Positions 9,563-18,634 of a DNA stretch of 64,000 nucleotides are shown piece by piece. Source of the stretch: Microvirga rosea (GTDB taxonomy: Bacteria > Pseudomonadota > Alphaproteobacteria > Rhizobiales > Beijerinckiaceae); assembly GCF_020595095.1 (NCBI RefSeq), contig NZ_JAJDOP010000004.1:310001-374000 (forward strand), given 5' to 3'. The notes below the pieces were generated by a model. The model worked only from the letters and a program-made list of their open reading frames with translations, searched no databases and was not told the DNA's origin. Made by a program: the position numbers and the translations under genes. Each line of letters begins with the position of its first letter. The first letter of the stretch is position 1.

Positions 9563-9719
9563 TCAAATAGCGGACTGACGCAGGCTTGAGCCCTCCTTGG
9601 TTTGAATTTTTACCGCCCACTCCTCTATCAGCCCGCGCCATGCCTCGGGCGAGACGGCAGCTCCCGGCAGCCGCATCAAGATCTTCGAAACAAGGAAATT
9701 CTTCGCATCCTGCTCTCAT
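9563..9719 (-). pseudogene. Small ORF with probable 2-bp frameshift
   Basis: A strong GGAGG site sits five bases before the ATG at 9719, but the frame that follows gives a nondescript peptide. Two bases added in the GAGAG run just after the start would join the ATG to a different, more protein-like frame: DAKNFLVSKILMRLPGAAV, PEAWRGLIEEWAVKIQ, ending in TGA at 9563, about 52 residues. It may be a broken gene or a sequencing error. The DAKNFL start is reminiscent of short Hyphomicrobiales proteins of unknown role; I cannot name a family. The rest of the 9422-9808 gap shows no gene. Confidence 0.35.
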
Positions 9720-9808
9720 TCACACCTCCAGGATCAATATTCGATCGATCCGCGCATCTTCGTAACTGCAGTACTGGAACGGCGGCATCGCCCCTGCCCT
9801 CGCTACCG

Positions 9809-10375
9809 TTAGACCCAACGGGAGGATGCCTCTTGCTCGGTAGGGAGACGCCCTTCAGGCGTGAATTGGTCGACGGCATCGGGCAGTTCTTGCGAAAGTT
9901 CGGATAGGAGTTCCTGGCGCGGCACCCCGGTCCGCTGTTCGAGCTCATCGAGGGTGTCCGAGCCAAGCACCTGAGAAAGTTCAGCCGGGGCGATCTGTCG
10001 ATTCTGACCTGTGCCTACCCAGGAGTCCACGTGGTCTCCATAACCGTTTTGGCGGAACTGATCGAACAGACCACCCAAACCTCCTCCGCCAAGTCCGCCA
10101 CCGCCAAGTCCGCCGCCGCTACCCAGCAGTCCGCCAAGCAGACCTCCAAGGCCACCGTCCTGACCGAGCATCCCGCCGAGGCCCCTGCCCGTCTGGCCGT
10201 CGAGCCCGCCACCAAGGGGGCCTCCCTGCGGACCGGATCGATAGTGCTGGTAAGCCTTGGCTGCCAGCAGCATCATCAGCGCTTTGACAATCGGCGATGT
10301 TGTTCCGCCACGCCCCTGCATTGAGGAGCTCCCAGCACCCATCATGTAGCCTAGAATTGCGTCCAGCAATCCCAT
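9809..10375 (-). CDS. YidB-family protein (DUF937)
   Basis: A 188-residue protein beginning MGLLDAILGYMMGAG, the typical YidB start. Residues about 65-110 are an extreme glycine/leucine repeat (GGLGGLLGG, GGGLGGGGLGG), followed by the conserved part FRQNGYGDHVDSWVGTGQN, IAPAELSQVLG and LSQELPDAVDQFTPEGRLP. The role of YidB proteins is not established. An upstream in-frame start at 10405 lacks a ribosome-binding site, so I use 10375. It is followed at higher coordinates by a same-strand membrane-protein gene. Confidence 0.85.
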   Translation of the reverse strand: MGLLDAILGYMMGAGSSSMQGRGGTTSPIVKALMMLLAAKAYQHYRSGPQGGPLGGGLDGQTGRGLGGMLGQDGGLGGLLGGLLGSGGGLGGGGLGGGGLGGLFDQFRQNGYGDHVDSWVGTGQNRQIAPAELSQVLGSDTLDELEQRTGVPRQELLSELSQELPDAVDQFTPEGRLPTEQEASSRWV

Positions 10376-10429
10376 CGTTTCCTCCGTGATTGGCGGTTCG
10401 TTCAAAAGCGGTCAAGCTCGGCCGCCCTA

Positions 10430-11494
10430 TCACTGCGCGTCCGTCGTTCCGGTCCTTGGTGATGCGCTCCGTGGCGCTCGATCCGATTCAATGATGGTGC
10501 TTGTGCGGTCGGGAGCAACGTCGGACGGCGTCGCGCCGGCGCGGCTCATGCCCAAGCTTGCCGTGATCGTCGGCTGCACTGCACCCATGCGCCCGCCGAA
10601 CCAGGAGGCGGCAGCCCCAAGAATCAAGCCGAGAGCAGCGAACAGGGCACCTTTGGAGACTGCCCTTGAAGCAGCATCAGCCACTTGCGCGGCTTGCTGC
10701 TTGGCTTGCTCGGCAGTCTGTCGATATTGTTGCTCGTACTGCTGAACCTGCGTGCGTGCTTGGTCGACGGGAATATTCTGCGCCCGGGCTAGCATTTCAG
10801 CGGCGCGATTGCGGGCATCGGCTGCCTGCTGCTCATTGCCTGTTAAGGCCGCACGAACGGCCGTCACAGCAGCATCGCGCAAGGCGGCCGGATCATTGCC
10901 GCCGGTTGCACCACGGATCTGCTGCTCGATAGAGGAGAACGGGTCAGCGACACGGGACATGTTCGGTGCCGCAACCTGGGCAGCCGTCTGAGCTGTTGAG
11001 CCGACCGCTTGCGTGACGTTGCCGAGGGCGCTCGTCACCGTGCGATAGGCTCCTCCAAGGAGCCCGCCAACCGTCGTGGTGAGCAAATAGAATACGACCA
11101 AAGTCGTCAGTGCCCATGCGGTGAGGCCATGCCAACCAGCCGTGGACTCCTTTGGCTTACCTGCGAGCCGGCCGGCGGCATAGCCGCCAGCCAAAGCGGC
11201 CAGGATCCCGGAGACCAGAAACCACACACCGGCGCCAATCGAGAATGTGGAGACCGACGGGTTCTCGGCTGCGCCTGCGTTGGGATCGAGGGTGGCTGCG
11301 CCAATTCCAATGCCAAGCAGATTGAGGATAAGCTGGGCAACGAGCATGACGACCACGCCGGCAAGTACCGCGCCCCACGTCACCTTGTTGAGCATAATGG
11401 TACGGACATCCTCAGCCGGAGTAACCGAGCTCATGTGGGGAGCATCATAGTCACCGCGGTTGCGTGGAGTATCGGGGTGATGGACATCGGTCAT
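10430..11494 (-). CDS. Membrane protein of unknown function
   Basis: A 354-residue protein with an N-terminal hydrophilic stretch (MTDVHHPDTPRNRG) and four or five hydrophobic segments: about 40-65 (WGAVLAGVVVMLVAQLILNL), 90-115, 135-165, and a last one near 300-325 (ALFAALGLILGAAASWFGG). Between them is a long Ala/Gln-rich helical segment (EQQAADARNRAAEMLARAQ) likely to be a coiled coil. Similar proteins in relatives are annotated loosely as PhnA-like, which I do not adopt. The neighbours are YidB and DUF2382 stress proteins, so an envelope-stress role is possible but only inferred. Confidence 0.7.
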   Translation of the reverse strand: MTDVHHPDTPRNRGDYDAPHMSSVTPAEDVRTIMLNKVTWGAVLAGVVVMLVAQLILNLLGIGIGAATLDPNAGAAENPSVSTFSIGAGVWFLVSGILAALAGGYAAGRLAGKPKESTAGWHGLTAWALTTLVVFYLLTTTVGGLLGGAYRTVTSALGNVTQAVGSTAQTAAQVAAPNMSRVADPFSSIEQQIRGATGGNDPAALRDAAVTAVRAALTGNEQQAADARNRAAEMLARAQNIPVDQARTQVQQYEQQYRQTAEQAKQQAAQVADAASRAVSKGALFAALGLILGAAASWFGGRMGAVQPTITASLGMSRAGATPSDVAPDRTSTIIESDRAPRSASPRTGTTDAQ

Positions 11495-11702
11495 GACGCG
11501 ACCTCCTGTTTGGCGACCCAACCCCCAGCTCCGGAAATGGTTCAGTGAAGCGGAACAGAATTCCTGGCGGGCCAGTGTATTGCCAAGGTTAGCCCGCCAG
11601 CGTCGATACTAAGGAGAGAAAGGAACTCTCACGACAGGTACCCGTTGGCATCTGTTCACGTGAGAACAGTCATGAGCGATCCAACCGCACCGCCAACCTG
11701 GA

Positions 11703-13085
11703 GTGCAGACGAAAAAGCAAACTCGCGTGCTCGAGGCGCCCGGAAGTAGCACTCGCACCATGTCTGAGGAAGTTATTCCACTCATGGAAGAGACCGCGTC
11801 CGTTGGCAAGCGGCCCATTATCACCGGACGATTGCGGGTACAAACCGTTACCGACACTGTCGAGGAGATCGCTCATGCAGATGTGCGACGTGCGACGGTC
11901 GAGATTACTCACGTGCCCGTGAACGAGATTGTCGAGACTGCACCCGAGATCAGGACAGAAGGCGACGTGACCATCGTGCCGGTGCTGGAGGAGGTGCTCG
12001 TGATTGAGAAACGCCTCGTGCTCAAAGAGGAATTGCATATTCGGCGTCACGTTGCCACCGAGACAGTTGAGGCACCGGTCACACTTCGCAAGCAGCGTGT
12101 CGTTGTAGAGCGGCTTAATACCGATGGCCCCCCAACCCAAGGAGAACTAACAATGAGCTCTGGAGCAGCAACCGGAAGGCTGGTGACGGCTTTCTTCGAC
12201 AGCCGAAGCGATGCTGAGCAGGCAATCAGCCGCCTCCACTCGGCCGGGATTTCACGCGATAGCATCCGTTTGATGCCTGGAAATGAGCGAGACAGCGACA
12301 GATCAGGTAGCGCAGATCCGCAGTCCTTCCCGGAAGCCAGTGTGGGCTTATGGGACTCGCTACGTGATCTCTTCCTCCCGGACGAGGATCGCTTTACTTA
12401 CGCGGAGGGTCTTCGCCGCGGCGGTTTTCTAGTCTCGGTTGACGCACGTGACGCCGACTACGAGCGTGTCATCGATATCCTGGATGATGAAGGCACAATC
12501 GACATTGATGAAAGATCCGATACTTGGCGCAGTGAAGGCTGGGCAGGCCGCTCGAATGCGATGCCCGGTAAAACCGCCAATCTGGCTTCGGGTCCTTCAG
12601 CTATGTCAGGGAATGCCGCAAATCCTGGCTTCGGAGGCTCAGGCATGACAAACACTACCTCACAACGCACCACGGGTGGGGATGAGGTGATCCCGATCGC
12701 CGAAGAAGAACTGCATGTCGGCAAGCGCGATGTGAGCCACGGCCGGGTGCGTGTTCGCTCTTACGTAGTGGAGCGTCCAGTCAGTGAACAAGTCAGCTTG
12801 CGAGAGGAGCATGTCGAGGTGGAGCGTCGCCCCGTTTCCGGCTCGGCGCAATCCGGCGCAGTTGCGAGCGACCCATTTCAGGAGCGCATGATCGAAGTAG
12901 AGGAGCGGTCTGAGGAGGCTGTCGTCTCAAAGGAGGCTCGTTTGGTCGAGGAGGTCGTTGTCCGGAAGGAGGCCGAGCAGCGCACTGAGACTATATCCGA
13001 CACGGTACGTCGTACCGAGGTTGACGTCGAGGACGAGCGCCGAACCGATGCCGACCGGACGGGAACAACAAACCGGAAACCCTAA
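11703..13085 (+). CDS. Double DUF2382 (YsnF/AvaK) stress protein, apparent fusion
   Basis: A 460-residue open frame with a DUF2382 domain at about 20-140 (SEEVIPLMEETASVGKRPI), a general-stress 17M-like domain at about 157-245 (VTAFFDSRSDAEQAISRLH), a low-complexity linker, and a second DUF2382 domain at about 325-445 (DEVIPIAEEELHVGKRDVSH). The protein is strongly acidic and coiled. The middle bears signs of a former gene boundary: AAGGAG stands eight bases before an in-frame ATG at 12153, and one fewer C in the six-C run at 12128-12133 would end the first frame at a TAA two bases before that ATG. It may be a true fusion, two genes joined by an indel, or a sequencing error. Starts at 11703 or 11760. 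Confidence 0.75.
   Translation: MQTKKQTRVLEAPGSSTRTMSEEVIPLMEETASVGKRPIITGRLRVQTVTDTVEEIAHADVRRATVEITHVPVNEIVETAPEIRTEGDVTIVPVLEEVLVIEKRLVLKEELHIRRHVATETVEAPVTLRKQRVVVERLNTDGPPTQGELTMSSGAATGRLVTAFFDSRSDAEQAISRLHSAGISRDSIRLMPGNERDSDRSGSADPQSFPEASVGLWDSLRDLFLPDEDRFTYAEGLRRGGFLVSVDARDADYERVIDILDDEGTIDIDERSDTWRSEGWAGRSNAMPGKTANLASGPSAMSGNAANPGFGGSGMTNTTSQRTTGGDEVIPIAEEELHVGKRDVSHGRVRVRSYVVERPVSEQVSLREEHVEVERRPVSGSAQSGAVASDPFQERMIEVEERSEEAVVSKEARLVEEVVVRKEAEQRTETISDTVRRTEVDVEDERRTDADRTGTTNRKP
12141..12155 (+). promoter_or_regulatory. Internal ribosome-binding site and ATG inside the DUF2382 gene
   Basis: AAGGAG followed by AACTAACA and ATG at 12153. A TAA stop in another frame overlaps this spacer. 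The arrangement is that of a two-gene junction and could give a separate 310-residue product consisting of the 17M-like and second DUF2382 domains. Confidence 0.5.
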
Positions 13086-13093
13086 TGCCTAAA

Positions 13094-13123
13094 GCGGGCC
13101 CAATCCCTTTGGAGAGGGCCCGT
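13094..13123 (+). terminator. Possible terminator hairpin after the DUF2382 gene
   Basis: Arms CGGGCCC and GGGCCCG with a 14-base loop just after the stop codon. There is no clear T-run, so it may be only a weak terminator. Confidence 0.35.
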
Positions 13124-13150
13124 CCCATTACTAAGGGGGCTGTGCGTAAA

Positions 13151-14035
13151 TTAGACCGGTACCAGCGTGGTCCTGGCCGCATGCACCACAGCGCGCGTTA
13201 CATTGCTGAGCGTCGGGCTTACAATGCGGCTCTGCTGCCAGAACAAAGGGACATTCAGAGGTTGGTCCGACCTCAGCGCGACCAACCGCCCAGTGCGAAG
13301 GTGCTCACGCACAAGCGGCTCGGGGTTCATACCCCAGCCGATCCCAGCTAAAGCTGCATCCACGAAGGCTTGAGACGAGGGCAGCCAGTGCAGGGGCGGA
13401 TGGACGTCGGCTCCGAGCACCTCTTGTAGCCAGTCGGCCTGAAGCCGGTCCTTCTGATTGAAGATCAGGCAAGGGGCATGCGCCGCCGCAAGCGCGTTGA
13501 ACCCATCAGCAAACCACCGGGCGCAATACGCCGGGCTGGCGGTCGCAATGTACCGCAAGGCTCCTAGGGGATGGCAGTCACAGCCCTGGATTGGGGTGTT
13601 GGACGCTGTCACGGCCGCCGCCACCTCGCCACGCCGGAGCCATTCCGCGCTGTGATCCTCATCATCAAGCACTAAGTCGAACAGGTATCCCTCAGTCCCG
13701 GCCATGGCTGAAACGAACCAAGTCGCAAGACTGTCGGCGTTTACAGCGATCCGCAGAGTCACAAGGCGGCTTTCACTCTGAAGGCCTGGGAGGCTCTCGT
13801 GCAGGGAACTTTCAAGTAGCGCAACCTGCTCGACATGCTGGCATAAGCGCTGGCCGAGCTCAGTCGCTGTGCAAGGCTGCCCCCGGACCACCAGCACAAC
13901 CCCGAGCCGCTCTTCCAACTGCTTGATCCTTTGGGAGATGGCCGAAGGAGTGACGCTGAGGTGCTGCGCAGCCCGCTCGAAGCTACCGGTCCGGATGACA
14001 GCCGCAAGGGAGGCAAGATGGACGTAATCGAGCAC
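13151..14035 (-). CDS. argP: LysR-type regulator ArgP (IciA)
   Basis: A 294-residue LysR regulator, the usual length. The helix-turn-helix is at residues about 18-40 (FERAAQHLSVTPSAISQRIK), followed by the dimer helix and a periplasmic-binding-protein-like effector domain. ArgP proteins activate the exporter gene of the LysE/ArgO family in answer to arginine or lysine, and here the gene is divergent from exactly such an exporter, 92 bp away. That AT-rich gap is the probable operator. The pairing makes the call firm, though the amino acid sensed is inferred. Confidence 0.88.
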   Translation of the reverse strand: MLDYVHLASLAAVIRTGSFERAAQHLSVTPSAISQRIKQLEERLGVVLVVRGQPCTATELGQRLCQHVEQVALLESSLHESLPGLQSESRLVTLRIAVNADSLATWFVSAMAGTEGYLFDLVLDDEDHSAEWLRRGEVAAAVTASNTPIQGCDCHPLGALRYIATASPAYCARWFADGFNALAAAHAPCLIFNQKDRLQADWLQEVLGADVHPPLHWLPSSQAFVDAALAGIGWGMNPEPLVREHLRTGRLVALRSDQPLNVPLFWQQSRIVSPTLSNVTRAVVHAARTTLVPV

Positions 14036-14127
14036 GATTTAGAAACTCTAATTCTGATTCAATAAATTTAACTTTCCTAATTTTGAGGCATCTTTTAGCT
14101 CCTGTCGATGATTTCTTGGAGTGTGCC
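14036..14127. promoter_or_regulatory. ArgP-lysE divergent promoter region
   Basis: A 92-bp AT-rich gap (far richer in A and T than the flanking genes) between the divergent argP and exporter genes. This is where ArgP would bind. No exact operator can be fixed by eye. Confidence 0.5.
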
Positions 14128-14742
14128 GTGACCGTCCCTCTCTTCGCAGGCTTCGCGCTGGGCCTGAGCTTGATCCTCGTCATCGGAGCGCAGAATGCCT
14201 TCGTGCTGCGCTTAGGGCTGAGGGGAGAGCACGTTCTGCCGGTCGCTTTGACCTGCGCCCTGTCCGATGCCGTGCTGATCTTGGTAGGCGTGTCGGGTTT
14301 TGCGCAGATGAGCACCATTATGCCCTGGGCCGAGCCCATCATGCGCTATGCTGGAGCGGCCTTTCTCATTGTGTACGGGGCCCGCAGCTTCAAATCGGCA
14401 TTCGCAGCTGAGGCCAGCCTGCAAGTATCAGATACGACCACAACCACACTGCAACGCGCTTTGCTCACCTGCTTGGCTCTCACGTGGCTCAATCCACACG
14501 TCTATCTCGATACTGTCGTGCTGATCGGATCGGTCTCGACCCAGTTCGATGAGGGGCGGGACATGTTTGCACTCGGCGCCATGCTCGCATCCTTCACCTT
14601 CTTCCTTTCATTGGGCTACGGTGCGCGTCTGCTGCGCCCGTTCTTCGCTCGCCCGGGCATGTGGCGGGTTGTTGATGGCGGGATCGGTCTTGTGATGTGG
14701 ATCACGGCAGCGCGCGTGCTGGTTCCTTCGACGCCCGCATGA
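14128..14742 (+). CDS. lysE: LysE/ArgO-family basic amino acid exporter
   Basis: A 204-residue membrane protein with about six helices and the family signature LILVIGAQNAFVLRLGLRG in the first loop. It exports L-arginine or L-lysine when the cell holds too much, for instance while growing on peptides. The start is taken at GTG 14128 (TVPLFAGFALGLS) preceded by TTGGAG; a TTG at 14083 would add a hydrophilic leader not seen in the family. Divergent from argP, its expected activator. Confidence 0.88.
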   Translation: MTVPLFAGFALGLSLILVIGAQNAFVLRLGLRGEHVLPVALTCALSDAVLILVGVSGFAQMSTIMPWAEPIMRYAGAAFLIVYGARSFKSAFAAEASLQVSDTTTTTLQRALLTCLALTWLNPHVYLDTVVLIGSVSTQFDEGRDMFALGAMLASFTFFLSLGYGARLLRPFFARPGMWRVVDGGIGLVMWITAARVLVPSTPA

Positions 14743-14922
14743 GATGCTACAAACAAGCACGCGCATTTTGCTGCATATCGACTTATGCCACAAAGAGATC
14801 ATGGGCAGAGCCGGAGCGGGAATTGTCAGCAATGGGGACTTGTTGCCTTAGGATTTCAAGCAGCCGCAGGTTCCGCGCCGAGGAAAGGTAGAACGAGGCT
14901 CGGCGTGCGAAAACCATGACCT

Positions 14923-16083
14923 TCAAATGGCCGGCAATCGCTGTCTGACGATGGCGGCATGGAAGCGTGCCCCATAGAGCAGCCCCTGATCATCGAAGTC
15001 ATAGGCTGGGTTGTGCAGGGGCCTGGACTCCTTGCCGTTGCCGACGAATACGAAGCAGCCGGGTACATGCTCCAGGAACCGAGCAAAGTCTTCCGAACCC
15101 GTCATGGGCTCGCGCGCCGTTGAAACATGCTCCGGCTCGAAGACGGTTCGGGCGGCTGCGAAGGCCTCGTTCACCAGGGCTGCATCATTCAAGAGCGGAA
15201 CGAATTCGCGCGTGTAGGTTATTTCCGCGGCAACATTGTAAGTCTGGGCCGTACCCTCGGCGATGATGCGCATCTGCTTCTCGATCTCGGCGCTGATCTC
15301 AGGCCGAAAACTGCGGGCATCGCCGAGGATCCGCGCAATTCCAGGCAGTGCATTGCGCGTGCCGTCGGTAATCAGCTCTGTTACTGAGACGACGCCAATC
15401 TCAGTCGGGCTCAGGCGGCGCGAAACAATGGTCTGGAGGTTCATCACCATCGCGCAGGCCGCTACCAACACTTCATTACCCCAGTGCGGGCGCGCAGCAT
15501 GCCCGCCAACGCCTTTCAGGGTGATCTCAAAGTTGTCCTCCGCCGACATGATCGGTCCCACGCGGGTCTGGAAGTGTCCGACGGCCAGGCCCGGCATGTT
15601 GTGCAAGCCATAGATCTCCTCGAACGGACAGCGCTCCATCAATCCGTCGGACAGCATGGCGAGCGCGCCCTTGCCCCATTCTTCGGCAGGCTGGAACACA
15701 AAACGCACGGTGCCGTCGAAGTGCCCTTCCTCGGCGAGGAGCTTGGCAGCTCCGAGCAGCATGGCGGTGTGGCCGTCGTGGCCACAAGCATGCATCGTGC
15801 CAGGGTTCTGCGAACGATGATCCTGCGTTCCTTGCTCGGTGATGCGTAGGGCATCCATATCGGCCCGGAGGGCAATCGCGCGGTTGCCGCTGCCGCGTTT
15901 GAGCGTGCCGACGACTCCTGTTCCGCCCACGCCCTCGATCACCTCGTCCAAGCCGAACTCACGCAGCTTAGCGGCAACGAAGGCGCTTGTGCGCTTCTCT
16001 TCGAAGCCAAACTCCGGATGGGCATGAAGGTCACGTCGCCAAGCGGTCATTTCCCGTTCAAGGGCACTCAAATCGAGGGTCAT
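14923..16083 (-). CDS. M20-family amidohydrolase (hippurate/N-acyl amino acid hydrolase type)
   Basis: A 386-residue metal-dependent hydrolase. It shows RRDLHAHPEFGFEEKRTS, ALRADMDALRI, MHACGHDGHTAMLLGAA (metal ligands), FVFQPAEEWGKGALAML (catalytic Glu pair) and the C-terminal MTGSEDFARFLEHVPGCFVF. Members split N-acyl amino acids such as hippurate. It is the last gene of an operon with a carbamoylase-type hydrolase (18-base gap) and diaminopropionate ammonia-lyase, so it probably frees amino acids from N-acyl forms for breakdown. Substrate not known. Confidence 0.87.
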   Translation of the reverse strand: MTLDLSALEREMTAWRRDLHAHPEFGFEEKRTSAFVAAKLREFGLDEVIEGVGGTGVVGTLKRGSGNRAIALRADMDALRITEQGTQDHRSQNPGTMHACGHDGHTAMLLGAAKLLAEEGHFDGTVRFVFQPAEEWGKGALAMLSDGLMERCPFEEIYGLHNMPGLAVGHFQTRVGPIMSAEDNFEITLKGVGGHAARPHWGNEVLVAACAMVMNLQTIVSRRLSPTEIGVVSVTELITDGTRNALPGIARILGDARSFRPEISAEIEKQMRIIAEGTAQTYNVAAEITYTREFVPLLNDAALVNEAFAAARTVFEPEHVSTAREPMTGSEDFARFLEHVPGCFVFVGNGKESRPLHNPAYDFDDQGLLYGARFHAAIVRQRLPAI

Positions 16084-16101
16084 CTGTCTCTCCGAGAACC
16101 T

Positions 16102-17337
16102 TTATTGAGCTGCGAGGCGGGTGACAGCGTCGAGCAGGATGTTCGCTCCAGCAACGAGGTCGGCATCGGACGTATGCTCGCGCGGATTATGACTGACGCC
16201 GCCAGTGCTCGGCACGAAAATCATGGCAGAGGGAGCGATTCTGGAAATCATCTGGGCGTCGTGCCCGGCACCCGAGGTCATGCGCTTCGAGGCAAGCCCG
16301 CGACTCCGAGCGGCATCCTCCACGAGTTTGACGATGCTCGGGTCGAAGGTGACCGGCTCGAAGCGGGCCAGTCGCTCGACCGAGACCTTCACCTCCTCAG
16401 CAGCCGCCAACTCCTTCAAGAAGGCCGCAAGGGTTGCTTCCTCCGCCTTCAGCCGGTCTTCGTCTGGATCGCGCAGGTCCACCGTGAAGGTGGCGCGCGA
16501 GGGAATGACGTTGATTGCATTCGGCTCGAAGCTCAGGCACCCGACCGTGGCGACGGTGGGCGTGTTCGCATTCCGGGCCCGGTCCCGCAAAAAGGTGATC
16601 ACGCGGGCTGCGGTATAGCCCGCATCCCGGCGCATCGACATGGGTGTCGTGCCGGCGTGGTTAGCCTCACCCTCGATGGTCACGCGCTGCCAGGAGATAC
16701 CCTGAAGGTTCTCCACCGCGCCGATAGGCACACCCTCGCGCTCCAGCACGGGGCCTTGCTCGATGTGCAACTCGACATAGGCATGCGGCTTGAGGAAGCC
16801 CGGCTCCTCAGGGCCCGCATAGCCGATCCGTTCGAGTTCTGCTCCGAGCACGGTGCCGTCGGTGCCGATTGTCGCCAGTGCCTCTCCGACGGGAAGCCCG
16901 CCCGCGTAGACGAGGGATCCCATCATGTCCGGCGCGTAGCGCACGCCCTCCTCGTTGGTGAAGGCGGCAACCGCGATCGGTCGAGCCGGAACGAACCCGG
17001 CAGACTTGAGAGTTTCGATGACCTCCAACCCGGAGAGCACACCGAAGCAGCCGTCGTAAATGCCGGCATCGATGACGGTGTCGATGTGCGACCCGAGCAG
17101 AATGGGGGCATCGTCAGCGCTATCGGCGGTTCTCCAGATCCCGAAGATGTTGCCGATGCGGTCGACAGCAACATCCAGGCCCGCATTGCGGATCCAGGCA
17201 ACGAAGGCATCGCGTCCGGACTTGTCGGCGTCGGAGCCTGCGAGCCGGACCAGTCGACCATCGCTGTCGCGGCCGATCTGTCCAAGCTCCCGGAGGCGGC
17301 CGAGCAATCGCTCCGCATTGATGGAAAGCGTTGTCAA
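16102..17337 (-). CDS. M20 amidase, hydantoinase/carbamoylase type
   Basis: A 411-residue Zn-dependent hydrolase of the allantoate amidohydrolase / N-carbamoyl-L-amino acid hydrolase group. Key segments are GSHIDTVIDAGIYDGCFGVL (metal ligands), FTNEEGVRYAPDMMGSLVY, VELHIEQGPVLEREG, NHAGTTPMSMRRDAGY and MTSGAGHDAQMISRIAP. It starts at TTG 17337, whose bases overlap the TGA of the upstream ammonia-lyase gene, after a GGAGGGG site, so the two are translationally coupled. The pair resembles ygeX/ygeY-type clusters, in which diaminopropionate or ureido compounds are degraded. The substrate is inferred only as N-carbamoyl or ureido amino acid. Confidence 0.87.
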   Translation of the reverse strand: MTTLSINAERLLGRLRELGQIGRDSDGRLVRLAGSDADKSGRDAFVAWIRNAGLDVAVDRIGNIFGIWRTADSADDAPILLGSHIDTVIDAGIYDGCFGVLSGLEVIETLKSAGFVPARPIAVAAFTNEEGVRYAPDMMGSLVYAGGLPVGEALATIGTDGTVLGAELERIGYAGPEEPGFLKPHAYVELHIEQGPVLEREGVPIGAVENLQGISWQRVTIEGEANHAGTTPMSMRRDAGYTAARVITFLRDRARNANTPTVATVGCLSFEPNAINVIPSRATFTVDLRDPDEDRLKAEEATLAAFLKELAAAEEVKVSVERLARFEPVTFDPSIVKLVEDAARSRGLASKRMTSGAGHDAQMISRIAPSAMIFVPSTGGVSHNPREHTSDADLVAGANILLDAVTRLAAQ

Positions 17338-18542
17338 GCGTTTACCCCTCCGATGGTGGCTGGGACGGTGTCGGGCCGCATCCCGACCAGCTCCGCATAA
17401 CGCTCCGGATCGGTTGCACCTTCGGTATTGATGGCGAGGACGCGGGATGTTTTGTCGAGGTTGAGGAGCGTCCTGATTTCAGGATCCGCCGCGGCGCGGA
17501 CAATCCCGGCGAGGCCCGCGCCACCGCTCTCGCCCGCCACGATGGCCGGATCGTTGCCGGCGGGCCGGGCTAGGCGGTTCATTACGGCAACCGCGTCTTC
17601 CTCGTCGACGGTCATAAAGGCATCGGCGACACGGGACAGCACGCGCCAAGCGACCCGTGAAGGCTCATAGCATTCGAGCATCGCCATGACCGTCGGCTCG
17701 CCGTGACTGACCTTGACCGGATGGCCCGCTCGGGCCGTCTCCAAGAGGCAGGCGGCCCGAGCCGGATCGACAACGACGAAGGTCGGCCGCTGATCACCAA
17801 GGACGAGAGCCAGATGCCCGGCTACTGCCGCCGCAATGCCGCCGACGCCAGCCTGCACGAATACGTGAGTCGGTGGTTCTGGAAGCTGGCGTAAGGTTTC
17901 GCGCACCATAGCGGTGTAGCCTTGCATGACCAGTCCGGGAATGCGCTCGTAACCAGGCCATGACGTGTCGGAAACCACGGTCCAACCCTGCTCGGCCGCG
18001 ACGCGCGCGGCCTCTGCGACCGAGTCGTCATAGGTGCCCTCGACCCGGATCATCCGGGCGCCGAAGCGGGCGATGGCCGCTACACGCTCCTCGCTGACCC
18101 CGGAATGCACGAAGATGGCAGCATTGGCTCCGACCAGTTGCGCACCTTGAGCGACCGAGCGTCCGTGATTGCCGTCCGTCGCACAAGCGAACGTCATGTC
18201 GGCCGCGATGGCATGAACCTGGGGCGCGTGCAGTTCGACGACATCAATGGGGCGTCCGACCCGGCGGCTGGCCTCCTCCAGGACGAGCCGGATCACCGCA
18301 TAGGAGCCGCCTAGAGCCTTGAAGCTGCCCAACCCCAGCCGAAATCCCTCATCCTTGATGTGGACCGCGCCCAAGCCGACTTCCGCAGCCAAGGCCGGCA
18401 GGCTGCGCAGAGGTGTCGGGCTATAATTGTCTCGGTAGGCAAGGTACCGCTCGACCTCTACAGCAGCCGTCACACCCAGCGTCTCGGCATCGCGTGGATC
18501 CAGCGGCTTGCGGTAGTCAGGGTGTTGGTTAGGCAGGATCAT
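17334..18542 (-). CDS. Diaminopropionate ammonia-lyase
   Basis: A 402-residue fold-type II PLP enzyme that turns 2,3-diaminopropionate into pyruvate and ammonia. The PLP lysine is in GLGSFKALGGSYAV, and the cofactor-binding glycines in FVQAGVGGIAAAVAGHL. CATDGNHGRSVAQGAQ and PAGNDPAIVAGESGGAGLAG also fit the family. The ATG at 18542 begins MILPNQHPDYRKPLDP, the usual start; the 41 residues upstream of it are not conserved-looking. First gene of a three-gene operon, divergent from an Lrp-type regulator. Confidence 0.87.
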   Translation of the reverse strand: MILPNQHPDYRKPLDPRDAETLGVTAAVEVERYLAYRDNYSPTPLRSLPALAAEVGLGAVHIKDEGFRLGLGSFKALGGSYAVIRLVLEEASRRVGRPIDVVELHAPQVHAIAADMTFACATDGNHGRSVAQGAQLVGANAAIFVHSGVSEERVAAIARFGARMIRVEGTYDDSVAEAARVAAEQGWTVVSDTSWPGYERIPGLVMQGYTAMVRETLRQLPEPPTHVFVQAGVGGIAAAVAGHLALVLGDQRPTFVVVDPARAACLLETARAGHPVKVSHGEPTVMAMLECYEPSRVAWRVLSRVADAFMTVDEEDAVAVMNRLARPAGNDPAIVAGESGGAGLAGIVRAAADPEIRTLLNLDKTSRVLAINTEGATDPERYAELVGMRPDTVPATIGGVNA

Positions 18543-18634
18543 CACGGTCCTTCTATGTCGGGCAGCGAGAAGATATTGCACATGAGGCGAGAAAGGCGCT
18601 CTATTTAGGCCTTCCGAGCGCAAGAATTTTTCGT

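Noticed and set aside
10040..10200. Repeats in the YidB gene as a DNA satellite
   Set aside because: The repeats are codons for the Gly/Leu-rich segment normal for this family.
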